DNA of 41,696 bases. Origin: Chloroflexota bacterium (GTDB lineage: Bacteria; Chloroflexota; UBA6077; CF-72). How positions within the stretch are numbered: the first letter of the stretch is position 1; each line of letters opens with the position of its first letter. Below, one piece after another: positions 1 through 9,700 of the stretch. The position numbers and the translations under genes are program-made. The stretch lies in the NCBI GenBank assembly GCA_019247515.1, contig JAFAOS010000115.1:1-41696 (forward strand). The letters run 5' to 3'. Below the pieces are notes generated by a model. It did not search any database and was not told where the DNA came from. It worked only from the letters and a program-made list of their open reading frames with translations.

Positions 1-1
1 T

Positions 2-499
2 TTCGGCCGGCCACCGTCCGCGGACGGCCCAATCCTAGGTCGCGGCAACCTGGTCGGCGGCCGGCGGGTCGGCGTCCGCACCGAACGCCACTACCTGCCC
101 AACGGTACGGGCTGGTTCGACCGCTACAACATCGACCAGACATTGGAGAACGACTTCCTTATCGACCGCGAGGCTCAGCGCACCTGGCAAAGCTACACGG
201 GGATCAGGGGTATCCGCCAGCAGGACATGGCGATGACCGAGAGCATGGGCCCGATCATGGATCGCAGCAACGAACACCTGGGCACGACGGACGCGCTTAT
301 CATCCGCACGCGGCGCCGCCTCCTGGCCTGCGCACGCGCTCTCCAGGGAGCGGGCATATCCCCGCCCGGCGTGGACCATCCGGAGGTCTACCACCAGAAG
401 TCCGGCGGCATCATTCTGCCGCGCAGCGCGGACTGGTGGGACGCAACGCGCGAGATCCGCGAGCTGTTTCTTGCGGATGCGCCGAAAGTGCAAACGTAA
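2..499 (+). CDS. Rieske-type aromatic-ring oxygenase, C-terminal part (5' end outside window)
   Basis: The reading frame is open from base 2 and ends at TAA 497-499, so only about 165 C-terminal residues are present. They resemble the end of the catalytic domain of phthalate-dioxygenase-like Rieske non-heme iron oxygenases. Seen: a DRSNEHLGTTDALIIR stretch followed by an Arg-rich helix (RTRRRLLACARAL), the arrangement usual near the C-terminus of this family. The Rieske 2Fe-2S domain and the iron ligands would lie upstream, outside the window. A paralogue, itself broken, lies at 33810-35143. The gene converges on the alcohol dehydrogenase at 571-1629. By family it would be an oxygenase component hydroxylating an aromatic or related substrate with electrons from a reductase not present here. 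The substrate is unknown. Confidence 0.72.
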   Translation, partial: FGRPPSADGPILGRGNLVGGRRVGVRTERHYLPNGTGWFDRYNIDQTLENDFLIDREAQRTWQSYTGIRGIRQQDMAMTESMGPIMDRSNEHLGTTDALIIRTRRRLLACARALQGAGISPPGVDHPEVYHQKSGGIILPRSADWWDATREIRELFLADAPKVQT

Positions 500-570
500 T
501 ACATAGACGCTGACCCGTTGGTGCGCCTGGCCAACTACCTCGTCTTGGCGCCCTCGAACTCATCGGCGAC

Positions 571-1629
571 TCAGAACTCGACGATCGACCTCCCCAGGAT
601 CTCGCCGCGCTCCAGCGCGCCTATTCCCTCATTGATCTGCTCCAACCTGTATCGGCGGCTAACCAGCAGATCGAGCGGCAGCTTCCCGTCCTGAAACCAG
701 CGCACGTACATCGGCAGATCGTGGTCGGGCCGGGGCGATCCGCCGTTGGTCCCCTTGAACGTCTTCGAACCCGGCAGCAGCGCATCCCATACCGTGAGGG
801 TGGCCTCCGGTCGCGGCACGCCGACCAGCACTGCGGTGCCGCCCTCGGGTCGATATCCGGCCAGTCCCGGACGTACGTAATGCAATAGCGTGGCGATCGT
901 CGACTGCCGTCCAATGGCGTCGAAAGCGAAGTCCGCGCCGCCACCGGTCATCTCGATGACACGCGTGACGGCGTCCTCCGTCCGCGAATTGACCCCATGG
1001 GTAGCCCCGAACCGCCGTGCGAACGCGAGTTTTTCATCGTCGACGTCGACGGCGACGATCGGGTAGGCGCTCACGTTGGACGCGGCCTGGACCGCGGCCA
1101 GGCCCACGCCCCCCACGCCAATGACGACCACCGAGTCCCCCGCCTGCACGCGCGCGGTGTTGAGGACGGACCCGCAACCGGTCATCACCGCGCAGCCTAT
1201 TACCGCTGTCACATCGGTCGGAGCGGACTTATCGAGCGGCACGACGAAGTTGGCGTCCGCCAGAATTGCCTCCGACCACGTGCTGTTGTTCCCGTGGCTG
1301 TGAATTTCCTGGTCGCGCCACTTGACGACCGGCAACGGCGTCTTCGCCCCGGGTACGGTGCTGCGCGGCAGGAAGGTCACCATGACATGGTCACCCTCCC
1401 TTACGTGCGTCACCTCCGAGCCGGTATTGACGACCACGCCGGTCGACTCGTGGCCCATCAGCCGCGGAGTCGTGGTCTTCGGGTTGTGCAGGGCATGCAA
1501 TTGCGAATGGCAGATCCCGGTGGCGAACTGTTTGATGAGCAACTGACTTGGGCCCGGATCAGGCAACTCGATTTCCTCGACTACGAGAGGTTTTTGAAAC
1601 TCAACGTACACCGCGGCTCGCGTTTTCAT
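571..1629 (-). CDS. Zinc-dependent alcohol dehydrogenase (MDR superfamily, class III-like)
   Basis: 352 residues, usual length for medium-chain dehydrogenases. It should oxidise an alcohol, or a hydroxymethyl-thiol adduct, with NAD. Seen: catalytic-zinc ligands Cys40 (TGICHSQLH), His60-Glu61 (MGHESTGVV) and Cys146 (VIGCAVMTGCGS); a Rossmann GVGGVG at 171-176; and Asp195 after the second strand (AVDVDD), which favours NAD over NADP. Odd: the lobe at residues 82-110, which normally carries four structural-zinc cysteines, has none. The ATG lies 46 bases after the stop of the upstream minus-strand gene (1676-2593), so the two may be cotranscribed. The closest named types are formaldehyde/mycothiol or aryl-alcohol dehydrogenases, but the substrate cannot be assigned. 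Confidence 0.85.
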   Translation of the reverse strand: MKTRAAVYVEFQKPLVVEEIELPDPGPSQLLIKQFATGICHSQLHALHNPKTTTPRLMGHESTGVVVNTGSEVTHVREGDHVMVTFLPRSTVPGAKTPLPVVKWRDQEIHSHGNNSTWSEAILADANFVVPLDKSAPTDVTAVIGCAVMTGCGSVLNTARVQAGDSVVVIGVGGVGLAAVQAASNVSAYPIVAVDVDDEKLAFARRFGATHGVNSRTEDAVTRVIEMTGGGADFAFDAIGRQSTIATLLHYVRPGLAGYRPEGGTAVLVGVPRPEATLTVWDALLPGSKTFKGTNGGSPRPDHDLPMYVRWFQDGKLPLDLLVSRRYRLEQINEGIGALERGEILGRSIVEF

Positions 1630-1675
1630 GGCACGTCAACTTACCGCCTCGGCGCCCGCGGCGTGGGCCATCGGT

Positions 1676-2593
1676 CTACAGGACATCCGCGAGTACCTCC
1701 TCGGCCAGATCCATCCGTTCGGGACCGCAGAAGTAGTACGCCCCCTGAACGATCGTGTTGACGATGATGGCATTGGTGACGCCCCACGCTTTGGCGAGCA
1801 GCGCCGCCTCCTTGAGACCGCCCGGGTTGCCGATCACGATGTTGTGCCGTAGCGACAGGTACGGCATCATCTGCTTCGGCAGGGCTCCTCGAAAAACCCC
1901 CTCCCACTTCGCCCGCCAGGACTTCAGCGTCACAGGCTCGTACTTGGCCAGAAAGCGGACGCGCGGCGGCTGCCAGCCGATCGTGCGCTCGTACCACTCT
2001 TCGATGTTCTTCAGATCCTCAGGCGTCAGGTCCATGGTGGTCTTGTCGAGGCCGCAATAAAAAGGCTCCATGTCTGGTGCCCAGCCCTCCGGCCAGTCCG
2101 GCTTGATGTCACGCTCGACGTAATCACCGAGGAGGATGCCGATGGCGCGGGAGACGCACTCGAGGCCACGAATGCCGGCACTCAGCTGCGCATGCATGAC
2201 AACCTCCATCAGCTGGGCACGGGTGAAGCCGCGCATCTGCATACCGCGCATGCAGTTCTCGATGCCGATCTCCCAGGCCTGATTGATGTAGGTGTGCATG
2301 TTCGCCGAGGACGATGCGGTCAACACTCCGGCGTTGATTCCCAGCGAGCGAGTCCCGGCGAGTACCCGCATATGCAGCTTGGCGCAGTCCGGACGGGTGT
2401 ATAGCCAGATGCTGTTGGCGGTCATGTCGTAGCGTGGGCCCGGATCGAGCGGGCCGCGGATAATCCGCTGGCCGTAAACCGATTCGTGGCCGCCGATGCG
2501 GGAAGAGGTCAGGAAGGCATTGATCTCATCGTCAGTGGTGACGTCGAGATTGTCCAGATTGAGGCCGTTGTGGATTCCATAGATCTCAGGCAT
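1676..2593 (-). CDS. AhpD/carboxymuconolactone-decarboxylase-like protein
   Basis: 305 residues, soluble, without signal peptide or membrane helix. Two all-helical segments (about residues 70-155 and 235-300) resemble tandem carboxymuconolactone decarboxylase/AhpD-like domains. The first carries NMHTYINQAWEIG and an EVVMHAQLSAG helix; the second carries LSLRHNIVIGN and IIVNTIVQGAYY. I do not see the redox-active Cys-x-x-Cys of AhpD peroxidases, so a decarboxylase-like or lyase role is likelier than peroxidase. AAAGGA precedes the ATG by about nine bases. It lies between the aldo/keto reductase and the alcohol dehydrogenase on the same strand, fitting a small aromatic or lactone catabolic operon. 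The family call is moderate and the exact reaction unknown. Confidence 0.5.
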   Translation of the reverse strand: MPEIYGIHNGLNLDNLDVTTDDEINAFLTSSRIGGHESVYGQRIIRGPLDPGPRYDMTANSIWLYTRPDCAKLHMRVLAGTRSLGINAGVLTASSSANMHTYINQAWEIGIENCMRGMQMRGFTRAQLMEVVMHAQLSAGIRGLECVSRAIGILLGDYVERDIKPDWPEGWAPDMEPFYCGLDKTTMDLTPEDLKNIEEWYERTIGWQPPRVRFLAKYEPVTLKSWRAKWEGVFRGALPKQMMPYLSLRHNIVIGNPGGLKEAALLAKAWGVTNAIIVNTIVQGAYYFCGPERMDLAEEVLADVL

Positions 2594-2700
2594 ACGGGCA
2601 TGTCCTTTCAGTCGCGGCCAGGCGGCACGTGTAGTGATGGCACACGGTACCTATGGATCGCTGATTTCGCTAGCGTTCCAGACATCACCGGCTCGTGTTG

Positions 2701-3642
2701 TTACCAGCGGCCCTGGGCGCGCCACGCCGCGTGCAGCTGCTCGATGCGACGCAGCTCTTCGCCCTCCAGCTCCGCGTCCGCGGCGGGTGCGTTCGATTCG
2801 AGCTGCTGGACGGTGCGGGCGCCCGGAACCACACAGTGGACCGCGGGGTTGGCCAGCACGAAGCGAAGTGCAGCTTGAGCAAGCGTCTGGCCCGAGCGTT
2901 CCAGAAAGCGAAGCTGCTCGACGCGTTCGAGGCGCAACTGGAGTCGATCACCGCGCGGTCGTCGCCAGTGTTGATCGGCCGGGATTGCTTCACCAGCCTT
3001 GAACTTACCCGTCAACAGTCCACGCGCCAGCGGAGTGCGGGCCATGATGCCGACGTTGTGCCGTGCTGCCAGCGGCAGCAGCTCATCCTCCGCCGTCGGA
3101 TTCAGCAAGTCGTACTCGATCTGCAGCAGATCCGCGCCATGTTCGATCGACCAGATCCCAGAGGCGTGGTCGCTGGTCGAAATACCGAACCAACGAATCT
3201 TGGCTTGTCGCTTGAGGATGTCGACCGCAGTCGCCCAATCGTGCGTCTCCAGGATGTTGACGCTCGGGCTGTGCAGCATGTACATGTCTATGGAATCACG
3301 CCGGAGCCGTGTCAACTGGCCGTCGATGTCCTCCAGGATGGCCCGCGCGGTGAAATCACGAAGCGGCTGCGCCCCGCTGACGATGTAGTCGATGGCGTAG
3401 CCACCCTTGGTTGCGATCACGGTTGGCCCAGGCCAGCGGCTGATGACCTGGCCGAGGATCGCCTCGCTGCGGCCCTCGTTGTAGCTGATCGACGTGTCGA
3501 AGAAGTTAACTCCAAGTTCGAGCGCGCGCTCGACGATCGGCGGCCATACAGACGGATCAACGCCCGCCTCGCCGAGGCGATTGGTGCCCATGGAGACGGT
3601 TGAAACGTTCAAACCGGTCCGACCGAACGTGCGATATCGCAT
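2701..3642 (-). CDS. Aldo/keto reductase
   Basis: 313 residues from the ATG at 3642 (MRYRTFGRTGLNVS), the normal N-terminus of the family. The frame is open another 79 codons upstream, but that extension has no family similarity. Seen: a (beta/alpha)8 NADPH-dependent reductase with catalytic Asp (NFFDTSISYNEG), Tyr in SYN, Lys (VIATKGG) and His (YMLHSPS), plus a C-terminal cofactor-binding segment (AQAALRFVLANPAV followed by PGART). It should reduce an aldehyde or ketone in the cytoplasm. It resembles the YghZ/L-fucose-dehydrogenase-like branch more than classic aldose reductases. A TACAAT -10-like hexamer lies 16 bases upstream of the ATG. It heads a minus-strand run with the AhpD-like and ADH genes (107- and 46-base gaps). 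Confidence 0.88.
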   Translation of the reverse strand: MRYRTFGRTGLNVSTVSMGTNRLGEAGVDPSVWPPIVERALELGVNFFDTSISYNEGRSEAILGQVISRWPGPTVIATKGGYAIDYIVSGAQPLRDFTARAILEDIDGQLTRLRRDSIDMYMLHSPSVNILETHDWATAVDILKRQAKIRWFGISTSDHASGIWSIEHGADLLQIEYDLLNPTAEDELLPLAARHNVGIMARTPLARGLLTGKFKAGEAIPADQHWRRPRGDRLQLRLERVEQLRFLERSGQTLAQAALRFVLANPAVHCVVPGARTVQQLESNAPAADAELEGEELRRIEQLHAAWRAQGRW

Positions 3643-3909
3643 ACCAGGAATGCGCGCATTGTAGGCAGTCGGGCACCCTTCGCCATCGACCGGAGCTTCG
3701 CGCAGGTCACGTTCGGATGGACGGTTAACTGCGCACGCGCCGCCTTCGAAAATACACCAGGCGGCAGACACCGGCGTTGGTAGTGGCGACAAGCGCGCCG
3801 CCGACGGTGTGCGCGCTGCACCGGGCCTATGGCGCAGGCATAGCAGGCGTCCCGTCGGGCATATGCCGTCGACGAGCATCGGCAGTCGCGGTCAGCGCCG
3901 GTCGGCTCC
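3643..3909. other. Intergenic gap between regulator stop and aldo/keto reductase start
   Basis: About 267 bases. Apart from the -10-like hexamer at 3658-3663 I see no gene, RNA or convincing terminator. The open minus-strand frame across it is an N-terminal extension of the reductase frame without family similarity. Confidence 0.4.
3658..3663 (-). promoter_or_regulatory. -10-like hexamer for the aldo/keto reductase
   Basis: On the minus strand this reads TACAAT, five of six matches to the sigma70 -10 box. It lies 15-16 bases before the ATG at 3642, giving a predicted leader of under ten bases. No convincing -35 box is visible. It also supports choosing the 3642 start over the longer open frame. 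Confidence 0.35.
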
Positions 3910-6597
3910 TCAGGCCTCTGGCTCGGTAAGCAACCCGTGCTCCCGCACCCAGGCGGCCACCTGCACCCGTGAGCGGAGTCCTAGCTTCCCCAGCACGTGC
4001 TCGGCATGGATGCGCGCGGTGCCCTCGCGGATCGCCAGCGCCTCGGCGATCTGCCGATTGGTCAGGGCGCGCGCCAGCAGCACGGCGACCTCTCGCTCGC
4101 GCGGTGTCAGCGGATCCATCCGCGCCGCAGCCATCGAACCCGACGCGCCGGCCGCCGCCGCTTCCGCCAGCGCCAGCGCCTCGCTGACAGCCTGGTCTGT
4201 CGACGGCGGCGGCCCCGCCGCCGAGGCGACGGTCGGCGCCCCAAGCCGACGACGAGCCACGGCCTGCCAGCGTGCCTGGCGGGCGCGTTCGCTCGGCAGC
4301 TGGTCCATACCGAGGGCCCGACGCAGCTCCGTGGCCGCCGCGGCGAGGCGCAGAGCGGGCTCGGGCTGCTCCGCCGCCACGAGGGCCGCGATCGCTTCAA
4401 GGCACCCCATCAGGCCGAGACGATCGCCGGCCTCCCGCGCGATCGCCAGGGCTTCGGCGAGCAGCGCGCCGACGGGGCCCGTGTTGCCCGCGTCCAGCCT
4501 GCGCTCCGCCAGAGCGAGGAGCGCCCTGACCAGGCCTTGTCGATCTCCGACCTCGCGCGCGAGTCGCAGCGCCTCGACGAGGTGCGTCTCGGCTGCCTCG
4601 AATGCCCCCTGGATGGCGGCCACCCGGCCCAGGAGCACCAGGGCCCGTGCGGTTCCCCACGCGTGGTGCTGGGCCCGCCACAGCGCGAGTGCTTCGGTGA
4701 GCTGGCTGGTGGCGGCCTGGTAATCGCTCTCCGCCACGGCCAGAGCGCCCATCTGGGTGAGCGTCTGCGCCGTCCAGAACGCGTAGCCAAGGCGACGGCT
4801 CAGCGCCAGCGCCTCCTCAAGTTGTTCGCGCGACCGACCAGTGTCGCCCTGGCGGCGGGCAATGATGGCCAGCAGTACGAGCGCGGCGACGACTTCATGC
4901 TGATCGCCCACCAGTCGGGCGGTGGCCAGGGCTTCGTCAAGGCGTGACCTGGCGGTGGCGAAGTCACCCTGGTTATAAATCAGGTGCCCGGCCCGGCTCA
5001 GTGCGGTGGCGCGGGCCGCGGTTGGCGTCCTGGCGTTCGGCAGGGCAAGAAGCTCCTCCAACCATGTCCGCCCTTCGGAGTACCGGCCCAGCGTGTACCA
5101 CAGTGACCACAACGCTGCGCCGAGTCGCAGGCCGGCCGCTGCATCGCCGGTGGTGAGGCAGCGGCGCAGAGCGGCTCGTAAGTTGTCCTGCTCCCGGGCC
5201 AAGCGCGAAACGTGCCCGAAGTCATGTTGTTCGGGGAACGATGCTTCGGCGCGACCGAGATACCACCCCAGATGCCGCTGCTCCAGGGCACGCGCCTCGC
5301 CCGTGGCCTCCAGGCATTCCGCCGCGTATTCGCGAATAGTCTCGAGCATGCTGAACCGGGGTTCACCGTCCGCGTCCTCGGCGCGCTGCACCAGGCTGGC
5401 GTCGACCAGGGCCTGGAGGCGGTCGAGGACCGCCTCCGCGGGCAGTCCGGCGTCGGTGCAGACCGCCTCGGCCGCCTCCAGCGTGCAGCCGCCGGCGAAC
5501 ACCGACAGGCGGCGGAATAACGTCTGCTCGCTCGGTCCGAGCAGGTCGTAACTCCAGGCCAGGGTCGCGCGCAGCGCCCGCTGGCGGGGCGGTAGGTCCG
5601 GCGCGCCGCCTACGAGCAGCGGCAGCCGCCGCTCGAGCCGGTGCAGCAACGCGGCGGGCGGCAACACTGCGGCCCGCGCCGCGGCCAACTCGAGCGCCAG
5701 CGGTAGCCCGTCCAGCCGCCGGCAGATCGCCGCCACCGCCTCGGCATTGGTCGGCTCTAGCCGGAACGGTGCCACGGCCTGGGCGCGCTCCACAAACAAC
5801 CGCACGGCCGGGTAAGCGACCAGCGCGGCCAGCGACAGCTGCTCGCCCGTGCCGGGGGTGGCGAGCGGTCCGACGGCTACGCGGTGCTCCGCGCTCAGGC
5901 GCAAGGCAGCGCGGCTGGTGACCAGGACCGTCAGGCGGCGGCAGCTCTGGAGCAGCTCGGTCACCAGCGGCGCCGCCCCCAGCAGGTGCTCGAAATTGTC
6001 CAGCACCAGTAGCCGCTGCTGGTCGCGCAGGTGCCCGAGCAGGAGCTCGCGGGCACTGCGCCCGCCCGACTCCGTCAAGCCCAGGCTCCAGGCGATGGTG
6101 GCCGGCACCAGGCGCTCGTCGCGCACCGACGCCAGGTCGACGAAGGCGACACCGTCGGGGTGGCCGTGCGCGACCTCCGCCGCCACGGCTAGCGCGAGGC
6201 GGGTCTTGCCGCAGCCGCCCAGGCCGGTCAAGGTCACCAGGCGGGCACGCGCCAGGAGCCCCGAGACCGTCGCCAGCTCCTCGTCCCGGCCGATGAAGCT
6301 GGTCAGGGGCGACGGCAGGTTGCCCGAACCGGCGTCGGGGACCTGCTGCGCCGCGGCGGCTTGCCGACGCCGCAGGGACCGGACCGTGTCCAGGAAGTGG
6401 CTGCGCTCGTCGGGCGCAAGCCGGAGCGCGCTGGCCAATCGCTGGGCGGTGTCGCGATACGGCTGGGTGACCCCGCGCTCCAACTTCTGGACGCCGTGCA
6501 CACTCAGGCCGGCCCGCTCCGCCAATGCTTCCTGGGTAAGCCCGGTCGCGAGGCGGTGCTGGCGCAGCAAGGCGGCGAACGTGGGCGCCGTCGGCAT
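3910..6597 (-). CDS. XRE-HTH / STAND ATPase / TPR / LuxR-HTH transcriptional regulator
   Basis: 895 residues from the ATG at 6597, which has a strong GGAAGGAGG ribosome site seven or fewer bases upstream. Domain order: an XRE-type helix-turn-helix at about 8-65 (TGLTQEALAERAGLSV); an NB-ARC/STAND ATPase with a GRDEE entry, Walker A GLGGCGKTR at 125-133 and Walker B LLVLDN at 196-201; helical winged and TPR repeats at about 450-800; and a LuxR-type helix-turn-helix at about 827-890 (LTPREREVAVLLARALTNRQIAEAL). It has DNA-binding domains at both ends. By family, such proteins are large ligand-gated activators in which ATP binding and TPRs control oligomerisation. It is divergent, by 137 bases, from the exported glycine-rich protein, its most likely target. 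The inducer is unknown. Confidence 0.9.
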   Translation of the reverse strand: MPTAPTFAALLRQHRLATGLTQEALAERAGLSVHGVQKLERGVTQPYRDTAQRLASALRLAPDERSHFLDTVRSLRRRQAAAAQQVPDAGSGNLPSPLTSFIGRDEELATVSGLLARARLVTLTGLGGCGKTRLALAVAAEVAHGHPDGVAFVDLASVRDERLVPATIAWSLGLTESGGRSARELLLGHLRDQQRLLVLDNFEHLLGAAPLVTELLQSCRRLTVLVTSRAALRLSAEHRVAVGPLATPGTGEQLSLAALVAYPAVRLFVERAQAVAPFRLEPTNAEAVAAICRRLDGLPLALELAAARAAVLPPAALLHRLERRLPLLVGGAPDLPPRQRALRATLAWSYDLLGPSEQTLFRRLSVFAGGCTLEAAEAVCTDAGLPAEAVLDRLQALVDASLVQRAEDADGEPRFSMLETIREYAAECLEATGEARALEQRHLGWYLGRAEASFPEQHDFGHVSRLAREQDNLRAALRRCLTTGDAAAGLRLGAALWSLWYTLGRYSEGRTWLEELLALPNARTPTAARATALSRAGHLIYNQGDFATARSRLDEALATARLVGDQHEVVAALVLLAIIARRQGDTGRSREQLEEALALSRRLGYAFWTAQTLTQMGALAVAESDYQAATSQLTEALALWRAQHHAWGTARALVLLGRVAAIQGAFEAAETHLVEALRLAREVGDRQGLVRALLALAERRLDAGNTGPVGALLAEALAIAREAGDRLGLMGCLEAIAALVAAEQPEPALRLAAAATELRRALGMDQLPSERARQARWQAVARRRLGAPTVASAAGPPPSTDQAVSEALALAEAAAAGASGSMAAARMDPLTPREREVAVLLARALTNRQIAEALAIREGTARIHAEHVLGKLGLRSRVQVAAWVREHGLLTEPEA

Positions 6598-6648
6598 AAC
6601 CTCCTTCCCCGCATCCGCGGCAGAGTCGGTCTCGCGCGGGCCCAAACT

Positions 6649-6677
6649 ACTATACGCTCGCGGACCCGACCTGTTTA
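6649..6677 (-). promoter_or_regulatory. Putative sigma70 promoter of the large regulator
   Basis: On the minus strand TAAACA (6672-6677) and TATAGT (6649-6654) are separated by 17 bases. The -10 box matches five of six. The predicted start lies about 45 bases before the regulator ATG at 6597, leaving room for its strong ribosome site. Confidence 0.45.
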
Positions 6678-6734
6678 AGGAAGAAGGCGGGTAAGTAGGC
6701 GGGTTGGGGGTGTCCGGTCGGTCGCGCTCGGGCG

Positions 6735-9700
6735 ATGCTCGGCCCCGTGGCCAAGCAATTGTTGGGGTCGCGTGTCGCGACCGTCGCGCGTCGTCGTCGG
6801 CATCCTGCCCTGCGCACCGGGTTCCCGGCCGCCCTGCTGCTGGCGCTCCTGCTGCTGCCGATCTGGGGCGTGCCGCAAGGGCCGCCGGTGGCGGCGGCGC
6901 AGGCGGTGGCGGTCGCCACCTCGACGCCCACGCGCGCCGCGAGCGCCACCGCGACGCTGACCCCGACGCGGCCGGCCAGCCCGACGGCCACGGCGACCGG
7001 CGCCTCGACGGCCACGAGCACGGCCACCAGCGCCGCGACGGCCACGCCGACCGGCGCCTCCACGGCCACGGCCACGACCACGCCCACGCAAGCCGCCACG
7101 GTGACCGCGACGGCCGCGCCCGGCGCAGCCGGCACGACGCAGGACACGTGGACATTCGAGTACACCGGCGAGCACTTGCAGAGCTGGACCGTGCCCGACG
7201 GGGTGAAAAGCATCGTTGCCGACGTGAGCGGCGGGCAGGGTGGCGGCGATTATCCCGACCGGTCGGGCCAGGGCGGGCTGGGCGGGCGCGCCATCGCCAG
7301 CCTGCCGGTCAAAGGAGGCGAGACGCTCACCATTTACGTCGGCGGCGCAGGCGGGAACGGCCTCGACGCGGCCGGCTGGGGCTGGAGCGACGGCGGCAAG
7401 GGCGGGTATGGCGGAATTTACTACGACGGCTACCCCGGTGGCGGGTCGAGTGCGGTCTTGTCCGGCGACGGCCTGGTCGTCGTCGCGTCCGGCGGGGGCG
7501 GGGCCGGGGCGGGGATGCAGTACGGTCCGTTGGCGGGCGGCGGCGGCAATGGCGGCAACGGCGGGTCGCCAGCTGCGCAGGGCGGGTACGGGTCGGCGCC
7601 TAGCAAAACCGACTACACGGGCTCGGGCGGACCGGGCGGCGCGGCTGGCTGTAGCGGCAGCCCGAGCGACTGCGGTGCCTCCGACGGCGGCGACGGTGGC
7701 ACCATCCTGGGACAGACCAGCGGCGGAGGTGGTGGCGGGGGCGGATACGGAGGCGGCAATGGCGGCGGCGGTGGTGGCGGTGGACCCGCCCAGCTAGCGG
7801 CCGCGGACGTCGGTGGTGGTGGCGGCGGCGGTGGGCTGTCGTGGGTTCAGAAGCCAGCGCAGGCCGCCGCCTTCGGCGCGCAGCTGGCCGGCGGCAACGG
7901 GCGGGTCGTGCTGCACGCGGGCGCGAGCGCCGAAACCTACGGGTGTACCGGCAGTCCCGACTACTACCAGGTGCCGCCGGGGGTCACCAGGGTGTCCGCC
8001 ATCGTCATTGGCGGCCAGGGCGGGATGGCCAACAGCCAACTGGGGCGACCGGGCTATGGCGAAGAGATAAGCGGCGACATCACGGTGCATCCCGACCCCG
8101 ACGCCGCACTCAGCGTGACGGTCGGTTGCGCGGGCGACAACGCCACGAACGGCGGCTACGGGGCGGGCGCCGGTGGCCCGGGCGGCGACTCAGCCCCCGG
8201 AATTTGCTGCAGCGGGGGGACCGGCGGCGGCGGTTCGGAGGTGGACATCTTTCGGCCTAGTGTGACCCAACCTGCCATCATGGCCGCCGGCGGCGGCGGC
8301 GTGGGTGGCACGGCCAGCGAGTCCAATCCCCTCGTCGCGGGCGGTGACGGCGGCGATGGCGGGCCGCGTGGTAACTCCGGCGAGTCGGGCGATGACTACG
8401 GCGGGCACGGCGGCACTGGCGCCTGCGAATCCACCGCCAATGGCGGAAAGGGCGACAGCGGTGGCCTCGGCGGCGGCGGGGGCGGTGGCGGTGGCGGGGG
8501 CGCCTACGGGGGTGTCGACGCGAACTACGGGCCCGGCGGCTGCGGCGGTGGCGACGGCGAGTGGGTGAGCATGGGTGGTGGCGGTGGCGGCGCCGGTGGC
8601 GGCTTCTGGGACACCAGCTCCGTGAACGACGTGACTGACACCGCCAGCGGCGCGACGGGCGACGGCGCGGTTGTGCTGTTGGCCCATCCCGCGCCGGGCA
8701 CACCCACGCCTACGCCCACCGGCACCCCGCAGGCGACCCCGACCCATACGCCCACGCCGACCCGCACGCCGACCCCGACCAACATCCCCACCCCCACCGA
8801 GACACCGGTGCCCTCGTGCCGGGCGTGCGCGTTCGCGGGCACCGGCGACGGCGCGGTCACTTCGATCGATCTTCAGCAATCGGGTCCTGCCTTGACCCCC
8901 GGCCCTTCGCTGAACGTGGCCGATAGCGCCATCACCGGCGTGGCGGTCGCGCCCGACGGCCGGCGCGTCTACGCCGTCGACGGCCCCGGCGGCCAACTGT
9001 TCACGATCGACCCGCGCCAGACGCCGCGGCTGATGAACACGCTGGACCTCGGTGGTGACCTGACCAGCCTGAGCGTGGCGCCGAACGGGTCGGTCCTGTT
9101 CGTCACCGACCGGTCGGGGAGCAATCTCATCGAAGTCGCGGCCACCGACTCGCCCAGGGTGATCGGCCAGGTGCACATCGACGGCGTCGGGGGGGCCGTG
9201 GCCAGCGTCCCCGTCGCCAGCAGCGTGCTGCCGGACAATCTCCACGTCTACGTCTCCAGCACCGACGACAGCGTCACGGTGGTCGATGCCCAGAGCATGC
9301 ACGTGGTCGACGTCATCCCCGACGTCGGCCTCAACTTGCGCGGCGTGGCCGCCTCGCCGGACGGCGCGCGGGTGTACGTCGCCGTGGCCAGCTCGCAGGC
9401 GCAGGGAGGCTCGGGGGTCGCCGTGCTCGACACGCAGAGCACGCCTCCGCACGTGGTGACCACGAGCGCGCTTGGCTGGCCGCACCAGCCGAACGCGATC
9501 GCCGTCGCGCCGGACGGCAGCCGTCTGTACCTCACCGACGCCAATCGGTCGATCGACGTGCTCGACGTGCAGGGCGACCAGCTCTCGCTCAACTCGGCCC
9601 TGGAGGTCACTGACCCGCCCGACGGCATCGCCATCGCGCCGGACGGCTCGCGCGCCTACGGCGCGTGCCCGACCTGCTACGGCGGGGGTGTGGCGGAGGT

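Noticed and set aside
997..1761. Long plus-strand frame opposite the alcohol dehydrogenase
   Set aside because: Antisense shadow of a gene with intact family motifs; no ribosome site or recognisable family.
3809..4947. Plus-strand frames of about 300 codons opposite the large regulator
   Set aside because: Arg/Ser/Ala-rich shadows produced by high GC at third positions of the real gene.
7480..8680. Repetitive GGC/GGT-rich tract resembling a tandem repeat or array
   Set aside because: It is glycine codons of the exported protein; no regular spacer-repeat unit as in a CRISPR.
8190..9485. 431-codon minus-strand frame inside the glycine-rich/propeller gene
   Set aside because: Arg/Gly/Ala-rich antisense shadow; the plus strand has the signal peptide and propeller motifs.
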